A DNA stretch of 64,000 bases from Diphasiastrum complanatum (Eukaryota; Streptophyta; Lycopodiopsida; Lycopodiales; Lycopodiaceae). Under the pieces are notes generated by a model. It made no database searches, was not told the origin of the DNA, and was given only the letters and a program-made list of their open reading frames with translations. The translations under genes were made by a program, and so were the position numbers. Shown one piece after another: positions 33,026 to 44,533 of this stretch. How positions within the stretch are numbered: position 1 is the stretch's first letter; each line of letters opens with the position of its first letter. Location: the NCBI GenBank assembly GCA_029204225.1, contig MU832208.1, positions 1 through 64,000 on the forward strand, written 5' to 3'.

Positions 33026-33820
33026 GTGATAGATGGCGGTTCAAGAGCTAACCTGATTTCTATAAAGTTATGTGAAAAATGGGGCCTTAAAAAGATAAAA
33101 CCTGCAACTTTTGCCATTAAGCTAGCTAATCAAATGACAGTTTGTCCGCGAAGAATGGTTGAAGATATCAGACTAGTGGTTCAAAAAGAGAATGATGATT
33201 TATCAACAACGGATCATACTTGTGACCGACCAGAGAAAAATTTGAGAGTTCATCATGATTCTCAAACCGATACTGTCAACTGAAATGAAGCTCTTGCAAC
33301 GATTGATTGTACAACAAGATATATGTGTCAACAAGATAATCAATCAGATTTGAGCGCGATTTCATTATTGGATCGAACCTTGGATACATCAATCACTTTT
33401 TCATTGAATGTGCTGAATGTAGCTTGGATATCAACGGAACCTATACCAGATCCGATTGAAGATGAACTCATTCCTGTGAGTCATGCTTTGACTTATGATG
33501 ACAATACAAAACTTACTGCTGAGCAGATTCTAAATAATTTGGATCCAACCAGATTTGGAGTACGTAATATTCCTAGTGAACCAACAATAAAACCGTCAAA
33601 AGCAGTTATATTGAAGAAAGACAGGATCACAAGGTCAATGTCGAAGAAACAAGCCAAGCAGCATTATAATACGGTCCTGAAATGGGAAAATCCTCCTCAA
33701 AAGATTGATTCAAAGAATGGGCCACCCTTGCTGGATAAGAAAAATGAAATGGAGCAGCGAATCTCAGATACGGGATCTAAAATTGTTCAGCTGGACAAAG
33801 TATTGAAGATCGCCAAATAG
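33026..33820 (+). pseudogene. Protease remnant and RT linker of A2
   Basis: VIDGGSRANLISIKLCEKWGL carries the same Asp-Gly-Gly motif as A1. The protease then breaks: MVEDI is followed directly by LVVQKENDD, so the part with LLGRPWL present in A1 is deleted. The linker resumes at 33323 (MCQQDNQSDLSAISLLDRTL ... ITRSMSKKQAKQHYNTVLKW). At about 33720 the sequence leaves the RT path and joins ORF3 (next entry), so RT, RNase H and integrase are absent from A2. Confidence 0.82.
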
Positions 33821-34973
33821 CACGAAGCTAAATGTGAAGCTGAGAAGAAGACGACACAACAATTGGCTGATCTCCTAGAAGAGTATGTTAGCTCACTGCA
33901 GAATGCACTCACAACCGCCCAAGATCAGGTGGACAAGGTTGTGTAGGATGCAAAGCAACAAGTGCAACTGCTCTAGGGTCAACTGCAAATGGCTAAACAA
34001 GATTGCACATCTCTCCAAGGTGAATTGGATGCGATCACCCTTGAGCGTGATGTGTATCTACAGACACAAATACCTGATCATCCGGTAACTCACACGTATT
34101 TGTTTAAAAAGGTTGAAACCTACAAAGTGGTGCTTCAAGGATTCCAAGGCCGCTTTGACAGATTCAAAGGTACAGCTTCAATTGAGCTGGCAAAGGCTGA
34201 AGCAACTATCAACACATTTGAAAAAGCTGCTGCTCAGGTGTTGGAAGTTGGGCCTCAAATTTCAGTTCCGGTCATGCCGCAATTCTCCCTTCGCACCAAG
34301 CAAGAACAACAGTCAGTTCCATAGGCAGTGCAACCGGGTCCATCTTCATCAAGGATCACATCATTGTTCAGAAGACCAATCAGCGTCGAGGACCAGATCC
34401 AAAGCTTTTTAGCGCAACATCCTCATGAGTCCTCGCGTGGTGGTTGGGTCCTCAAGTTTAAGACCTCTGAAATAGAGGTCGGCAAAGAATTGGATAAAAT
34501 ACCCGCATTGGTAAAGTAGCCAGCTTGGAGAGTTATAGTTTATTGAGAAAACTCCAAAATCTATTGGGAGTTATGTGGCCAGCCCTCGCTTATTGCACAT
34601 AGATCCATGTTACGTACCGATGCCGCGCAGGAATAAGTGGAAAGATTTGGGATTGGCCATGGACAAAATTACTATCCATATGCCAAACTGGCCAATCATC
34701 CACCAAACTTTCAGTTGAGAAATTTTAGTGGATTTCCACCAAGCACTACAAGCGAACCAGCGGGAGTATATACACTCTTCCGAATCGACAGTGAGGCAAC
34801 TGGTGCTTTTTGCGAAAGACTTGACTCTGTTGGCATCCGTGGCAACGAAATGGGATGATTGTCTTCCTCCTTTGGCATTCGATCTGAATAAACCAATGGC
34901 CTCAGAGAGCATCAAGGATCAGCTGTTGATGGCTCAACTATATTTCCATGCCGCAATGATGGGAGGCTCCTAA
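33740..34973 (+). pseudogene. ORF3 of A2, coiled-coil and C-terminal part
   Basis: Reading through stops at 33818, 33944 and 33974, the frame gives heptad-like helix: MEQRISDTGSKIVQLDKVLK, CEAEKKTTQQLADLLEEYVS, QNALTTAQDQVDKVV, GQLQMAKQDCTSLQGELDAI, then a globular stretch VETYKVVLQGFQGRFDRFKG and another helix AEATINTFEKAAAQVLEVG. After 34322 follow ISVEDQIQSFLAQHPHESSR, GGWVLKFKTSEIEVGKEL and a last block (REYIHSSESTVRQLVLFAKD, DQLLMAQLYFHAAMMGGS) ending at 34973. This lies just before the 3' terminus, in the position of ORF3 in A1. The start inside the deletion junction is approximate. I do not recognise a family. Confidence 0.55.
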
Positions 34974-35188
34974 AAATCTCAATTCACATCCTGGACAACT
35001 TCAAAGTGCATTGCCAGACCCCACCATTGTTTTTTGCTGCACAATTTAGATTTCAACACTACCCGACTCGATTGTATGGAAAGGGTGCAGTATCATTTAA
35101 TAAAGATTCAATGTGAAGCAAATAAAAGCCCACAGTAACTGCATCTCGCAGGTGACGTGGGACTGCCACCAGTTTTGGTGGGGGATAT
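34974..35188 (+). other. 3' untranslated end and polypurine tract of A2
   Basis: Runs to GCCACCAGTTTTGGTGGGGGATA, the purine-rich primer tract right before the LTR. The same terminal stretch recurs at 35811-35842 and 41746-41895, marking 3' ends of other family A copies. Confidence 0.75.
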
Positions 35189-35810
35189 TGTTGGAGGGTT
35201 TGCGGATTCCAAGACAACCCTAACCCTAGTTAATAAGTGAGAGGGATTTAAAACCCTGCGTGTTTAAGTCCAACCCAATGATCACATAGTGATTTGATTA
35301 ATTAGAAAGTCAATAAAAGGACTTTAGCTCTTTTTGCGGGACTTTTAATGTCGCAAGGTCTAACTGTCAAGTTAGTGAATAAAGTCGAAATTCCTACACA
35401 TGTACATTTCTTCATTTCAATAAAGCAGATTGGTTCTCTTGTGAAGTGGATTTATGAATGTCCTTGCTCTCTATCACTATTCCTCCATCTCTCATGCTTT
35501 TATTGAGTTTTGCTAATTGTTGGATCTTATTGTTATTTGGATTGCATGTTTTTATACTTTTTATGAGAGAGAATGGGAGAGAGAAAGAGTAAGCTATCTT
35601 CATTGTGGATCTAGTGTTAATGGATGTAGTGTTAATGCTTAGGATTAATGGATGTTAGAGTTAGATTTGGATCTTCCATTCATGCTAAAATTTAAACTAT
35701 ACCATTGCTCTCATGGAAATGAATCTACGCGTGACAACTAACTTCATCTCCTTGATGCTAGATTGATTAGATCTTGGGTTGAGGATAGGCAAGGAAAGAA
35801 ACCCACTACA
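35189..35810 (+). repeat. 3' LTR of A2
   Basis: TGTTGGAGGGTTTGCGG to CCCACTACA, 622 bases; shorter than the A1 LTR, with a deletion around 35390 that removes the TATAAAAAGGGACC box. Confidence 0.88.
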
Positions 35811-36152
35811 GTGCAACCGCCACCAGTTTTGGTGGGGGACACTATTGGAGGGTTTGCGGATCCCGAGGCAACCCTAACCCTAGTTAATAAGTCAGAGAGA
35901 TTTGGCACCCTGTGTGCATAAGTCCAACCCTATAATCACATAGTTATTTAATAATTAGAAAGTCAATAAAAGGACTTTAGGCCTTTTTGCGGGACTTTTA
36001 ATGTCGTAGGCCTAAATGTCAAGTTAGTGAATAAAGTTGGGGTCCCCACCAAATTTCAAATTCAAATTGATTTCCTCCAATTTTGAATGGGTTCCCACTC
36101 TTTTTTAAATTTGAATAGTTAGGGAGGTAGAAATGGACCAATAGGATTCTGA
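35811..36152 (+). repeat. 32-bp polypurine remnant plus truncated family A LTR
   Basis: Directly after the A2 LTR come 32 bases ending TTTTGGTGGGGGACAC (an internal 3' end), then an LTR starting TATTGGAGGGTTTGCGG at 35843. It follows the family LTR until GGACCAATAGGATTCTGA and then switches to inverted internal sequence of A3. The inside of this element is thus almost wholly lost. Confidence 0.8.
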
Positions 36153-36899
36153 AGGCTTTGGTCGCTGGAAAAATCGGCAAGAGCTTCGCTAGCACAAGTG
36201 AGGAATGAATCGAATTCAGCCAACCTATAGGTGAATTTGGGGGGTCCATTACACTGAATACCAGTTTGGTTGATCAATTCTGAACAATAATTTGCAGGCT
36301 TGTTCGGTATTGTAAAATAGGCTATAAACATCTCGACGAAGGTTTCTGAGGTGCTGAAGCCATCCGGCGAATGTTTTTCAGGGCTGGCAAAGGATGAACC
36401 TTCGCCCAAGAGGGTCCTTCGCCCAAGTACTGTCATAAATGCAACTTTTCAAGATCTGAACCTATAGCCAACCTAATTTTGACATTTTAAGACCATCTAG
36501 CATGTCAGTGAAGATTTCTGAGGAGAGTAAGATGCTCGGCGAAGGTTCCCAAAATGGCATATTGCTGATCATTCGCCTAACTCAAAAACATGTACTTTTT
36601 CTAGAAAAGAACCTTCGCCCAAGTTAGATATATCTGAAGTGGATGTACAATATGAAAGCTCAGCAAAGGTTTCCCATACTGTATAGGCAACATATGACCA
36701 AAACAATGATTTTATAATCATTTTCCATCAAAACTTATCTTTTTGAAAATACTTTCCTTCCTCTTTTTCCATTCTGATGACTTTTTTTACTTTTGTTCAT
36801 CAGTCTTTCCTCATTTTTTTTTACTGTCTAAAATTAACAATTAAGTAGGAAAACCAGAAATTGAAAACAAATAAAAATAAAAAATCATTTGGATCATGC
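36153..36899 (-). other. Post-integrase spacer of A3 with CTTCG motifs
   Basis: Counterpart of 15534-16270 in A1. Motif copies on the plus strand include CTCGACGAAGG (36333), ACCTTCGCCCAAG (36399), CCTTCGCCCAAG (36416), CTCGGCGAAGG (36535), ATTCGCCTAA and ACCTTCGCCCAAG (36611). Confidence 0.7.
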
Positions 36900-38045
36900 T
36901 TATTGAACTGGCGGAGTAGGTTGCCAAAACTTGCGTAATCGGCTGCCATTCACAAGAGTATCAAACCGTTTTCCGTCCAAGTGCTCAAGAATTACTACTC
37001 CATAGTTCAGGATTTCCTTTACTTTATACAGGCGTTCACTGGTAAACTTCAATTTTTTCTTGATCAGCTTTGTTTTGTACATCAGTGCAAGATCTCCTAC
37101 TTTCAGATCCTTTTTGTGTAATCGATGATCATGCCATGTCTTAAGACGGGCTTTCTCTATTGCTAACACATGAACTACCATCAATCTTGTTTTACACAAT
37201 TTGTGCAATGCTTTATGACGTAGTTGAAAAGACTTATCATCATTTAATCGTTCTGTTGCTGCTATGCATAAAGATGGTATTAAAAATTTAATCAGCATGA
37301 TAGCATCTTGACCATAAACCAGTTGAAAGGGTGTTTGATTTGTACTACTTTTGTAAGCAGTTCTGAATGCCCATAATGTTGCATGTAGTTTATGTTCCCA
37401 ATCAGATCGACTCGCTTCAACGGTTTTCGTCATAATAATGTAGAGAATTTTATTGGAAGATTCAGCTTGGCCATTGCCTCTGGGATAATAAGGAGTACTA
37501 GATTGTTTTATAACAAAAAAATCTTCCAATAAACACTTTATCGTTTGATTAACAAAGTGTGTACCCCGGTCACTGACCATTTCGATTGGACATCCAAATC
37601 TGATAATGATATTTTCGTAGAGAAACTTGGCCGTAGATTTTGCATCAGCAACTTTGACAGCTTTGGCTTCAACCCACTTGGTCATATAATCAGTTGCTAC
37701 GATAATGTATCGGGCCTGAGATCCTCGCGCGAAAGGATGAATAGGACCAACATAATCTAGTTCCCATTTTTCAAATGGCGCTTGTTATGAAACCGGATGC
37801 AAGGGTTCATAGTCCTATCTAGTAGGCCGTTGTGCTCGCTGGCAAACATCACATGTCTGAATATAATTTTTTGTGTCCTTATAAAGTGTAGGCCACCAAC
37901 AACCTGATTGCAAAAGTTTGCGAACAGTAATATCTATAGAGAAGTGTCCTCCGCCCATGCCATCATGTGAAAACATGATTAAATCTGGTATTTCATGCTG
38001 TAAAACACATCTACGTAGAATATTATCTGATCCACAACGATACAA
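36900..38045 (-). pseudogene. Integrase of A3
   Basis: The best-preserved family A integrase. The zinc domain is HDGMGGGHFSIDITVRKLLQ ... CDVCQRAQRPTR. After a break near 37790 the core gives DYVGPIHPF, TKWVEAKAVKVADAKSTAKF, MVSDRGTHFVNQTIKCLLED (second Asp) and YYPRGNGQAESSNKILYIIM (catalytic Glu). The C-terminal part runs to SRLRKFWQPTPPVQ. The 261-codon frame 37685-36900 is open. A stop near 37783 and another between the zinc domain and RNase H at 38046 break the polyprotein. Confidence 0.88.
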
Positions 38046-38048
38046 TTG

Positions 38049-38710
38049 TCATGTAATCAATTGATAAGGTTGAGCCTTATGAATCAATTGTCTCTTCTGT
38101 ACTTTTGTCAAAGAGTCATTCGGTTGTCCTAGCATCAGGTACTCAACAATATCCGCTGCCCACTCAGGTTTTGCTTCTACATAGAATAATGCAGCATCTG
38201 GTAATTCATCATCCACCTCGGTATTAACTGGTGCAGATTCTATTCGTGAAACGTGGTTGGTGAGATGATGTTGCTTCCCCTTTCGAACCACAATTCGAAA
38301 GTCAAATTCAGTCAATAACAGTAACCATCTTGCAATACGTCCAGTATTGCACGTCTTGTTTAACAAGTATAGTAACGGCTGGTGATCCGTATCAAATGCA
38401 AAGTGCGTTTCCATGAGATAATGACGAAATTTCCGAACAGAAAAAATGTTTCACATTTTGTTGTTGAATAGTTCTTCTCCGGATACGTAAACTGTCTACT
38501 TGCAAATTGTATTGGATAGTCCTTCTTATAGTCACCTGGCTACGTCAAAACTAATCCAATTGCATATTTCGAGGCATCAGTGTGAACATGAAACTCAACC
38601 GTCCAATCTGGAGAACGCAGTATTGGTGCTGAAATTAATGTTTTTTTTTTTAATTTTTCAAAGGCTTTTAATGCCTCTACTGTCCAAATAGGAACAATAG
38701 TCAGTTTGTA
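38049..38710 (-). pseudogene. RNase H and RT tail of A3
   Basis: KLTIVPIWTVEALKAFEKLK, a poly-Lys run, then VEFHVHTDASKYAIGLVLT (first RNase H Asp), and after frame changes LLYLLNKTCNTGRIARWLLL and TEFDFRIVVRKGKQHHLTNH. The RT fingers and palm, including YLDD, are missing owing to the deletion at about 38711. Confidence 0.82.
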
Positions 38711-40947
38711 TATAGCTCGGTAGACATTTGGTGCTTTTGGTAAGTCCATTACTACGAAAGTAATGACGAACTGTACTCTGGCAATTCTGACAAGTATATC
38801 TTCAACCATTCCTCGCGGACGAAGTGTCGTTTGATCAGCTAGCTTAATGGCAAAAGTCACAGGTTTTATCTTTGTAAGGCCCCATTTTGCACATAGCTTT
38901 GTAGAAATTAGGTTAATTATCCGAACCGCCATCTATCACAGCTGCTTCATTAGGAAATTTTCTATGTTGTATCGGTAGAGTGATATTTTTTGTTCTTTTC
39001 CAAGCTTCTCCGACATGGAGTACTTCATTAGATTCTTCAAATCCAGCACAAAAAAGTGGCTCCTGATGGACTTCTTGTTCAACTTGAGTTAACTTTTGCG
39101 CTAATACTTCTTTTGCTTTTGGCACCAACTTCAAGAACTCTCCCAATGAAATATTGATCTTACTAGACAAAATATTCATAAGCAGTTATGTTTGCGGTGC
39201 TTCTGATTCAGTCATCTTGAAGGGTTCTTCATGATGATGCAACTGAGCATTCGTATTTGTATGTGAATTTTCCGATGACTACAATGGTGAAGAACCAACT
39301 TCGGTTGTTGCTCTAGTAGCTTCAAGTTCCTCTTCTTCTTGCAGATATTTAATCCACTGTCTCATATCCTTATATCTTCTTTTTTCTGCATGAAGATTTA
39401 AATAGACTCCAGATGCTGTTGGTATATCAGTTAATGGTTTAGAATCAGCAAGTACAGGATCTGCTACCAGTTTTTTCTACTTTTGTGCTCTGGTGACCAC
39501 CATCAAGGGTATACTTGGTTTATTCTGAGCTACTGGTCTTTGTTTGATTGTTATCAAATTTACAGGAGCTGTAGCCGGTGGTGGCTTTAGTTCTGCTGGA
39601 CACTCCTTATAGCAATGGCCCCACAGTCACGATAGAATGGTACAAATTTCTCTTCATTTGGACATTTTCTAACTCTGTGATTTTCTCCACATGCAAAGCA
39701 TCCAAGTGATGCTCTGGTCCAGTTTCTAGATGCTTGTTGTTGTGCGACAACATAAATAGCATATTGTTCTGAAGATCCACCTTCTTGATCATTACCATAA
39801 TTCCATTGTTCGGGATTTTTGTAAGGTTCCGGTTCCATAAATTGGCAGGAGGAGTGGGGTGCTTTGGTGGGACAGGTAAGGCTAACCTTTCCGGGTATCC
39901 AAGAGCAAATTGTCGAGGTCTAGCTGCCGGATTTCCTCCATAATTTGGTTCTCAATATCCCATCTGTGCATACCCTTGCTGAATTATCCGAGGATTGAAG
40001 TTGCAAAAATCAGTCTCATGATCAGGCGAATTACACAAATGGCATATACCTATTTCCATTCATTTTTTCCATTGAGGACACTCATTCACTGTGTGATTTC
40101 CTGTACAAATAGAACACCAAACATTTTCTCTAGTAGGAAAAGTCTTTGCAAACTTCTCAGGTTCCTTGTTCGCTTGTCCATGGAAATCTCCCAATGCTTT
40201 GATCTTCTCATCAAATTGCGACTGCAACTTTTCCATCTGTTTCTGCTAGCTCTTCTCGAGTTTGTCGAACTCGTTAAGCATCATTTCTGCAGTAGCATTG
40301 ACATTTGTTGATGCAATAGTGGTGGATGTCGTAGTGGTCTGTCCGGCTGTATAAGACAACATACTTATATTTGGCTCATCATATGAATCTTCATCCTCCT
40401 CCCGAATTGCATCATCCATAGCATTTTGCAAAAGTGCGTACTCATTATGGTGTTTCAGCTCATGTCTGATCCTTTTAGGTAAACCTGTCAAAAATCACAT
40501 AATCATGGCATTTTTGTTAATCAGCTCAGGTTCACACTCAGATCTGAGGCGTTTTACCCGTTCAATGTAATCTCGTACCATTTCCCGCTTTCCCATTTTA
40601 ATTTTACTGAAAATTAGGAAAGGGTCTTCTATAAACTTTCGAGGTTTGAACCGTGTGGTAAGGGCTCTTTTAACAGTCTCCCAATCTGTACGCTCAATTT
40701 CATCTTGATTATAGTACCAATCTTGTGCTGCGTCTGTTAAGGCCATAGGAAAAAGCTTAAGTTTATCTTGGAAAAAAATTTCACCATAGACTTCACAAGA
40801 TTCAGAATAGATCTGAAGAAATCTAACTGGATCTTTTAAACCATTGTGTTTGGGTAGATCAAAATGGGGTGCTCTTGTAACAATAATTGGATTGACTTCC
40901 TGAGGAGCACCTCCTACAGGAGTAGCTCGAGGGGCAGCCATCTTCAC
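38711..40947 (-). pseudogene. Gag and partial protease of A3
   Basis: It starts at 40947 with MKMAAPRATPVGGAPQEVNP, has the longest gag N-terminal frame of the family (150 codons, to 40495), and includes AAQDWYYNQDEIERTDWETV and KRALTTRFKPRKFIEDPFLI. Then come RIRHELKHHNEYALLQNAMD, Thr-rich linker, EMMLNEFDKLEKS, zinc knuckles near 40110-40010 and 39700-39610 (CFACGENHRVRKC), HHHEEPF region, NILSSKINISLGEFLKLVPK, and protease AAVIDGGSDN leading, after a frame change, to ISTKLCAKWGLTKI. The protease is cut at NVYRAIY. Confidence 0.85.
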
Positions 40948-41745
40948 AGATTAAATCAACAGACAATGAGATTGGATCTAGATTTTCAATCAAAACTATC
41001 TTAGATCAGATTTGCTAGATCTCTTCCACTTGACAAGAATCATATTCCTATATTGTGAAAAAGATTCTGAAATTCAACCAATTGATACTTCTCAAAAATG
41101 AAAAATTTCTCAAAATCAAAATCAGATTGTATCAGATTTGATCCAAAATTTGACAGGGATTTGATCTGGAAAATCAGAATCTAAAAATAGAACTGGCAAA
41201 GGTTCCCTAGGCGAAGATTCACTCGACAAAGATTCAACAGTGCTATCTTTTATTTAAAAAAAAACTCTCTGATTAGGGTTTTCTAACAATTTTTATGGAA
41301 ATAACCTTCACCGAAGTCTCAGGCTCAAAATCTAACATAGATAAAGCTAGGGTAAAACCGGCGAAGGTTTCTAGCACACAAAAACACAGTAGTTTGGCAA
41401 GGGTAAAAATAAAGATTTTCTATGATCTGGATAGGATGAATGTTCGCCAAACTCAAAAATAATATTTTAATGTAAATAGAATGATCTGAAAACTTCGCGA
41501 AGGTTCCGGCGAAGAATCAAAAGTAATATTGGTATTTTTGCAAAAAAGAGACTTTTTTGACAAAAATATGACAATATGACAATGATCCTCTGAGAAACCT
41601 TCTAATTTGGTAATATTCTTTGTCGACTTGGCAGTAGATAGATCAGAATCACACCTGTGCATAGTGAATCAGACGAAGGTTCTTTTTCTGTATTTTTAGG
41701 GTGTTGGTGATTTTTTGGTGTTTTTGATGGTTTTTCTGATGTTTC
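40948..41745 (-). other. 5' leader fragment of A3 with CTTCG motifs
   Basis: Collinear with about 7390-8320 of A1 in reverse. Motifs include GGCGAAGATTC (41211), ACCGGCGAAGGTTTC (41357), TGTTCGCCAAAC (41441), CTTCGCGAAGGTTCCGGCGAAG (41493) and AGACGAAGGTTC (41672). It ends abruptly at 41745, before the part that would hold the primer site and LTR. Confidence 0.7.
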
Positions 41746-41895
41746 GCACAATTTAGATTTCAACACTGCCCGACTCGATTTCATGGAGAAGGTGCAGTAT
41801 CATTTAATAAAGATTCGACGTGAATGAAATAAAAGCCCACAATAACTACGTCTCGTAGGGTTCATGGGACCGCCACCAATTTTGGTGGGGGATAC
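41746..41895 (+). other. 3' terminal internal fragment and polypurine tract of family A
   Basis: GCACAATTTAGATTTCAACAC to GGTGGGGGATAC, matching 35039-35188 of A2. It marks the 3' end of a plus-strand copy whose body is replaced by inverted A3. Confidence 0.8.
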
Positions 41896-42318
41896 TGTCG
41901 GAGGATTTGCAAATCCCACGACAACCCTAACCCTAGTTAATAAGTGAGAGAGATTTGGCACCCTGCGTGTGTAAGTCCAACCCGATGATCACATAAAGAT
42001 TTGATTAGCTGAAAGTCAATAAAAGGACTTTAGGCCTTTTTTGCGGGACTTTTAATGTTGCAGGGCCTAAATGTCAAGTTAGTGAATAAAGTTGGGTTTC
42101 CCTCCAATTTGGATGGTTCCCACTCTTTTTTAAATTTGAATAATTAGGAAGGTAGAAATGGACCAATAGGATTCAAAGGCCAAGGTCCTCCTCTCTACTA
42201 TAAAAAGGGACCAACTCGAGCTCCTACACATGTACATTTCTTCATTTCAATAAAGCAGATTGGTTCTCTTGTGAAATGGATTTATGAATGTCCTTGGTCT
42301 CTATCACTTTTCCTTCTC

Positions 42319-42387
<69 letters not shown>

Positions 42388-42608
42388 TAATCTATCTTCA
42401 TTGTGGATCTAGTGTCAATGGATGTAGTGTTAATGCTTAGGGTTAATGGATGTTAGAATTAAATTTGGATCTTCCATTCATGCTGAAATCTGAACTATAC
42501 TATCGCTCTCATGGGAACGAATCTACGTGTGACAACTAACTTCATCTCCTCGATGCTAGATTGATTAGATCTTGGGTCGAGGATAGGCAAGAAAAGAAAC
42601 CCACTACA
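41896..42608 (+). repeat. 3' LTR of a family A copy, with internal microsatellite
   Basis: TGTCGGAGGATTTGC to CCCACTACA. It has kept a TATAAAAAGGGACC box near 42199. A (GT)n(GA)n block at 42322-42387 replaces about 70 bases of normal LTR. Confidence 0.88.
42322..42387. repeat. (GT)n(GA)n compound microsatellite in an LTR
   Basis: About 40 bases of TG/GT followed by about 26 bases of GA, exactly where other family A LTRs have a GAGAGAGAAAGAG run. The GA-rich seed therefore predates the expansion. Confidence 0.95.
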
Positions 42609-43326
42609 TATGGTCAAACTAGCTACATTGTTTTACATCATTTTGATGATGGAGTTGTACTAGCATTCTTGGCTGGTTTTGCTGATGGAAATGAAGCTAT
42701 CAGAGGTTCATTATATCATTCATGATCAAGTCATCAAGTGATGATGGAATATTGTGGTAAGATGGAGATGGAGGCTCATCCATGGAGTTTCATGGTGGAT
42801 ACATGGCAAGAAAGGACAAAGAGGGAGGATACATGTAAGCAATAGTTGATCACTCATATTTATTGTTTGGTTGATGTAATTTTTCAGAGAGTTCAAAGTT
42901 GATAGCATGGAGGAATCATCTTATTTATATTCTATTTGGTTCTTCATGTTCTTTTCACATCTTGACATGTAAAATTGATGTAAGAAATAGTGAAGCATCC
43001 CATGTGGACACTGTTCTCTATATCAATTATGGAAGCTACTTTAAAACCATGGAAAAGAGGTCTATACTTAGGATGGAGATCATTCTAAAGTTGGATCAAA
43101 TTTCTATGGTCAAAACTATGCTAGGAGCAAGCATATTGAGGTGGCATATCAATTTGTGAGGGAGCAAGTCATGGCAAAGGAGGTGGAGCTTCAACATGTA
43201 CCTTCAAAGGAATGTGTACCTGATATCTTTACCAAAGCATTGGGAAAAGACTTGTTTACAAAGCATAGGACTCACTTGGAATATTCTCAAAGTCTATGCT
43301 GTATAGATCTCATGATGGGCATTTGA
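42609..43326 (+). pseudogene. C3b: internal fragment of copia family C3
   Basis: Starts abruptly at the LTR end with TATGGTCAAACTAGCTACATTG and follows C3a 10176-10890. It has the same 430-base module (VVLAFLAGFADGNEAIRG in one frame) and the RNase H tail YQFVREQVMAKEVELQHVPS, then VPDIFTKALGKDLFTKHRTH. Neither LTR of C3 is present. The left edge coincides with the gypsy LTR end, suggesting the gypsy element inserted into, or was joined to, a C3 copy. Confidence 0.78.
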
Positions 43327-44533
43327 ATCCACGAAAGCCTATCTTTTTTTTGTACTCTTGATTCAAATGTGTATACAAACTTCTATAATATATGCTCAAT
43401 TGGTTGTTGCATTTAGGCTCCTTTAGAATATAAAAATAACAAATATACATGATTTTTTTCTTCTAAATTTTATGTCATAGTGACTTTGCTTTATTTGATT
43501 AGTATGTAATTTTAGCATTTGGACAATTGTTCTTTTATTCATTAGTTTAATTTTTAGAGTATTTAACATTTATTTCATAAAATGGTTGATTCTAATAAAT
43601 GGAAATAAAAAAGGCCTTTCAAGTTTTTGCTATCATACACTATGTTTATGTGTGGATCAATTAGACTTAGACTAGCTAATACATATAATATATGATCTCT
43701 GAGTCACTTTCAAATTTGGCTATCATTGTATGGGGCTAGCTTGCAATCCTAGTTGCCCATCAAGCGTAAAATTGTTGAAACCAGTGTGCACAAGCTCCCA
43801 TAATGTCAAGATAGACTATTTGCACAAACTCCAATAATGTGAATATAGGTTCTTGCTACCTGAATCTAATGTCAATCAAGCTTGAGCATTTATCTCTCTA
43901 AATATTCTCTCTCCTAGTTGGTAGTTCTTAGGACTTTTGGGAATCCAAATTTTCTCTAATGATGTGTCTACCTTTCTACATGAGTGCTCCAACAAGGTTA
44001 TTGCCATTCCTTTTATAAATCTTTCTATCTATTTCTAGTCAGTAGTTCAAGAAACAAAAAAAAAAAAGAGAAAGCAAACTAAGGCATTAACATGGTATAA
44101 AAAGTAGCAAAGGATGAACACATGCAAAACATAATGCTTGTCACAAAATACAAATTAATAGTTTTGCTAAGAATATCAAGTCAAACTCATCTACCTTGAA
44201 GGCATAAGAAATGATATGAACATAATGATAGTCAATCAAAATATTAAAATGAATGTTGAGCTCTATGCTTTCTTCACCAAAGAATATGTCAGAATGGATA
44301 AATTCAATATAGAGGAACACCTCTAGCCATACTAGTTGCTTCTACATCGATAAATACAATACTTGATCCTTAGCAAGATACAATGGTTAAAAAGAAAGTT
44401 TGACCTAGATGGCGTTTATGCTTCTATGTTTCGGGCTAGCAAGCAAGTTGCTCAATTTTCACAAACTCACTTTTGCTCATCCATAAAGAATGACATTCAA
44501 CGTTATGAACCAAGCATTGGGTACAAAATTCCT
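43327..44533. other. Gene-free stretch downstream of the ERF gene
   Basis: AT-rich; no domain recognised on either strand. It would contain the 3' untranslated region and polyadenylation signals of the ERF gene, but none is called with confidence. Confidence 0.5.

Larger units (their letters stand above)
36153..41745 (-). mobile_element. A3: inverted internal fragment of gypsy family A
   Basis: All family A domains read on the minus strand from right to left: leader, gag, protease start, RNase H, integrase, post-integrase spacer. It has no LTR, primer site or ORF3 of its own, and is flanked on both sides by plus-strand termini of the same family (35811-36152 and 41746-42608). RT is deleted: protease (PKAPNVYRAIY) joins straight to the end of RT (KLTIVPIWTVEALKAFEKLK). 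Confidence 0.85.

Noticed and set aside
34610-34915. 101-codon minus-strand frame opposite ORF3 of A2
   Set aside because: Shadow of the plus-strand ORF3 coding sequence.
42359-42390. GAGAGA run as a GAGA-factor regulatory site
   Set aside because: It is part of an expanded microsatellite inside a dead LTR.
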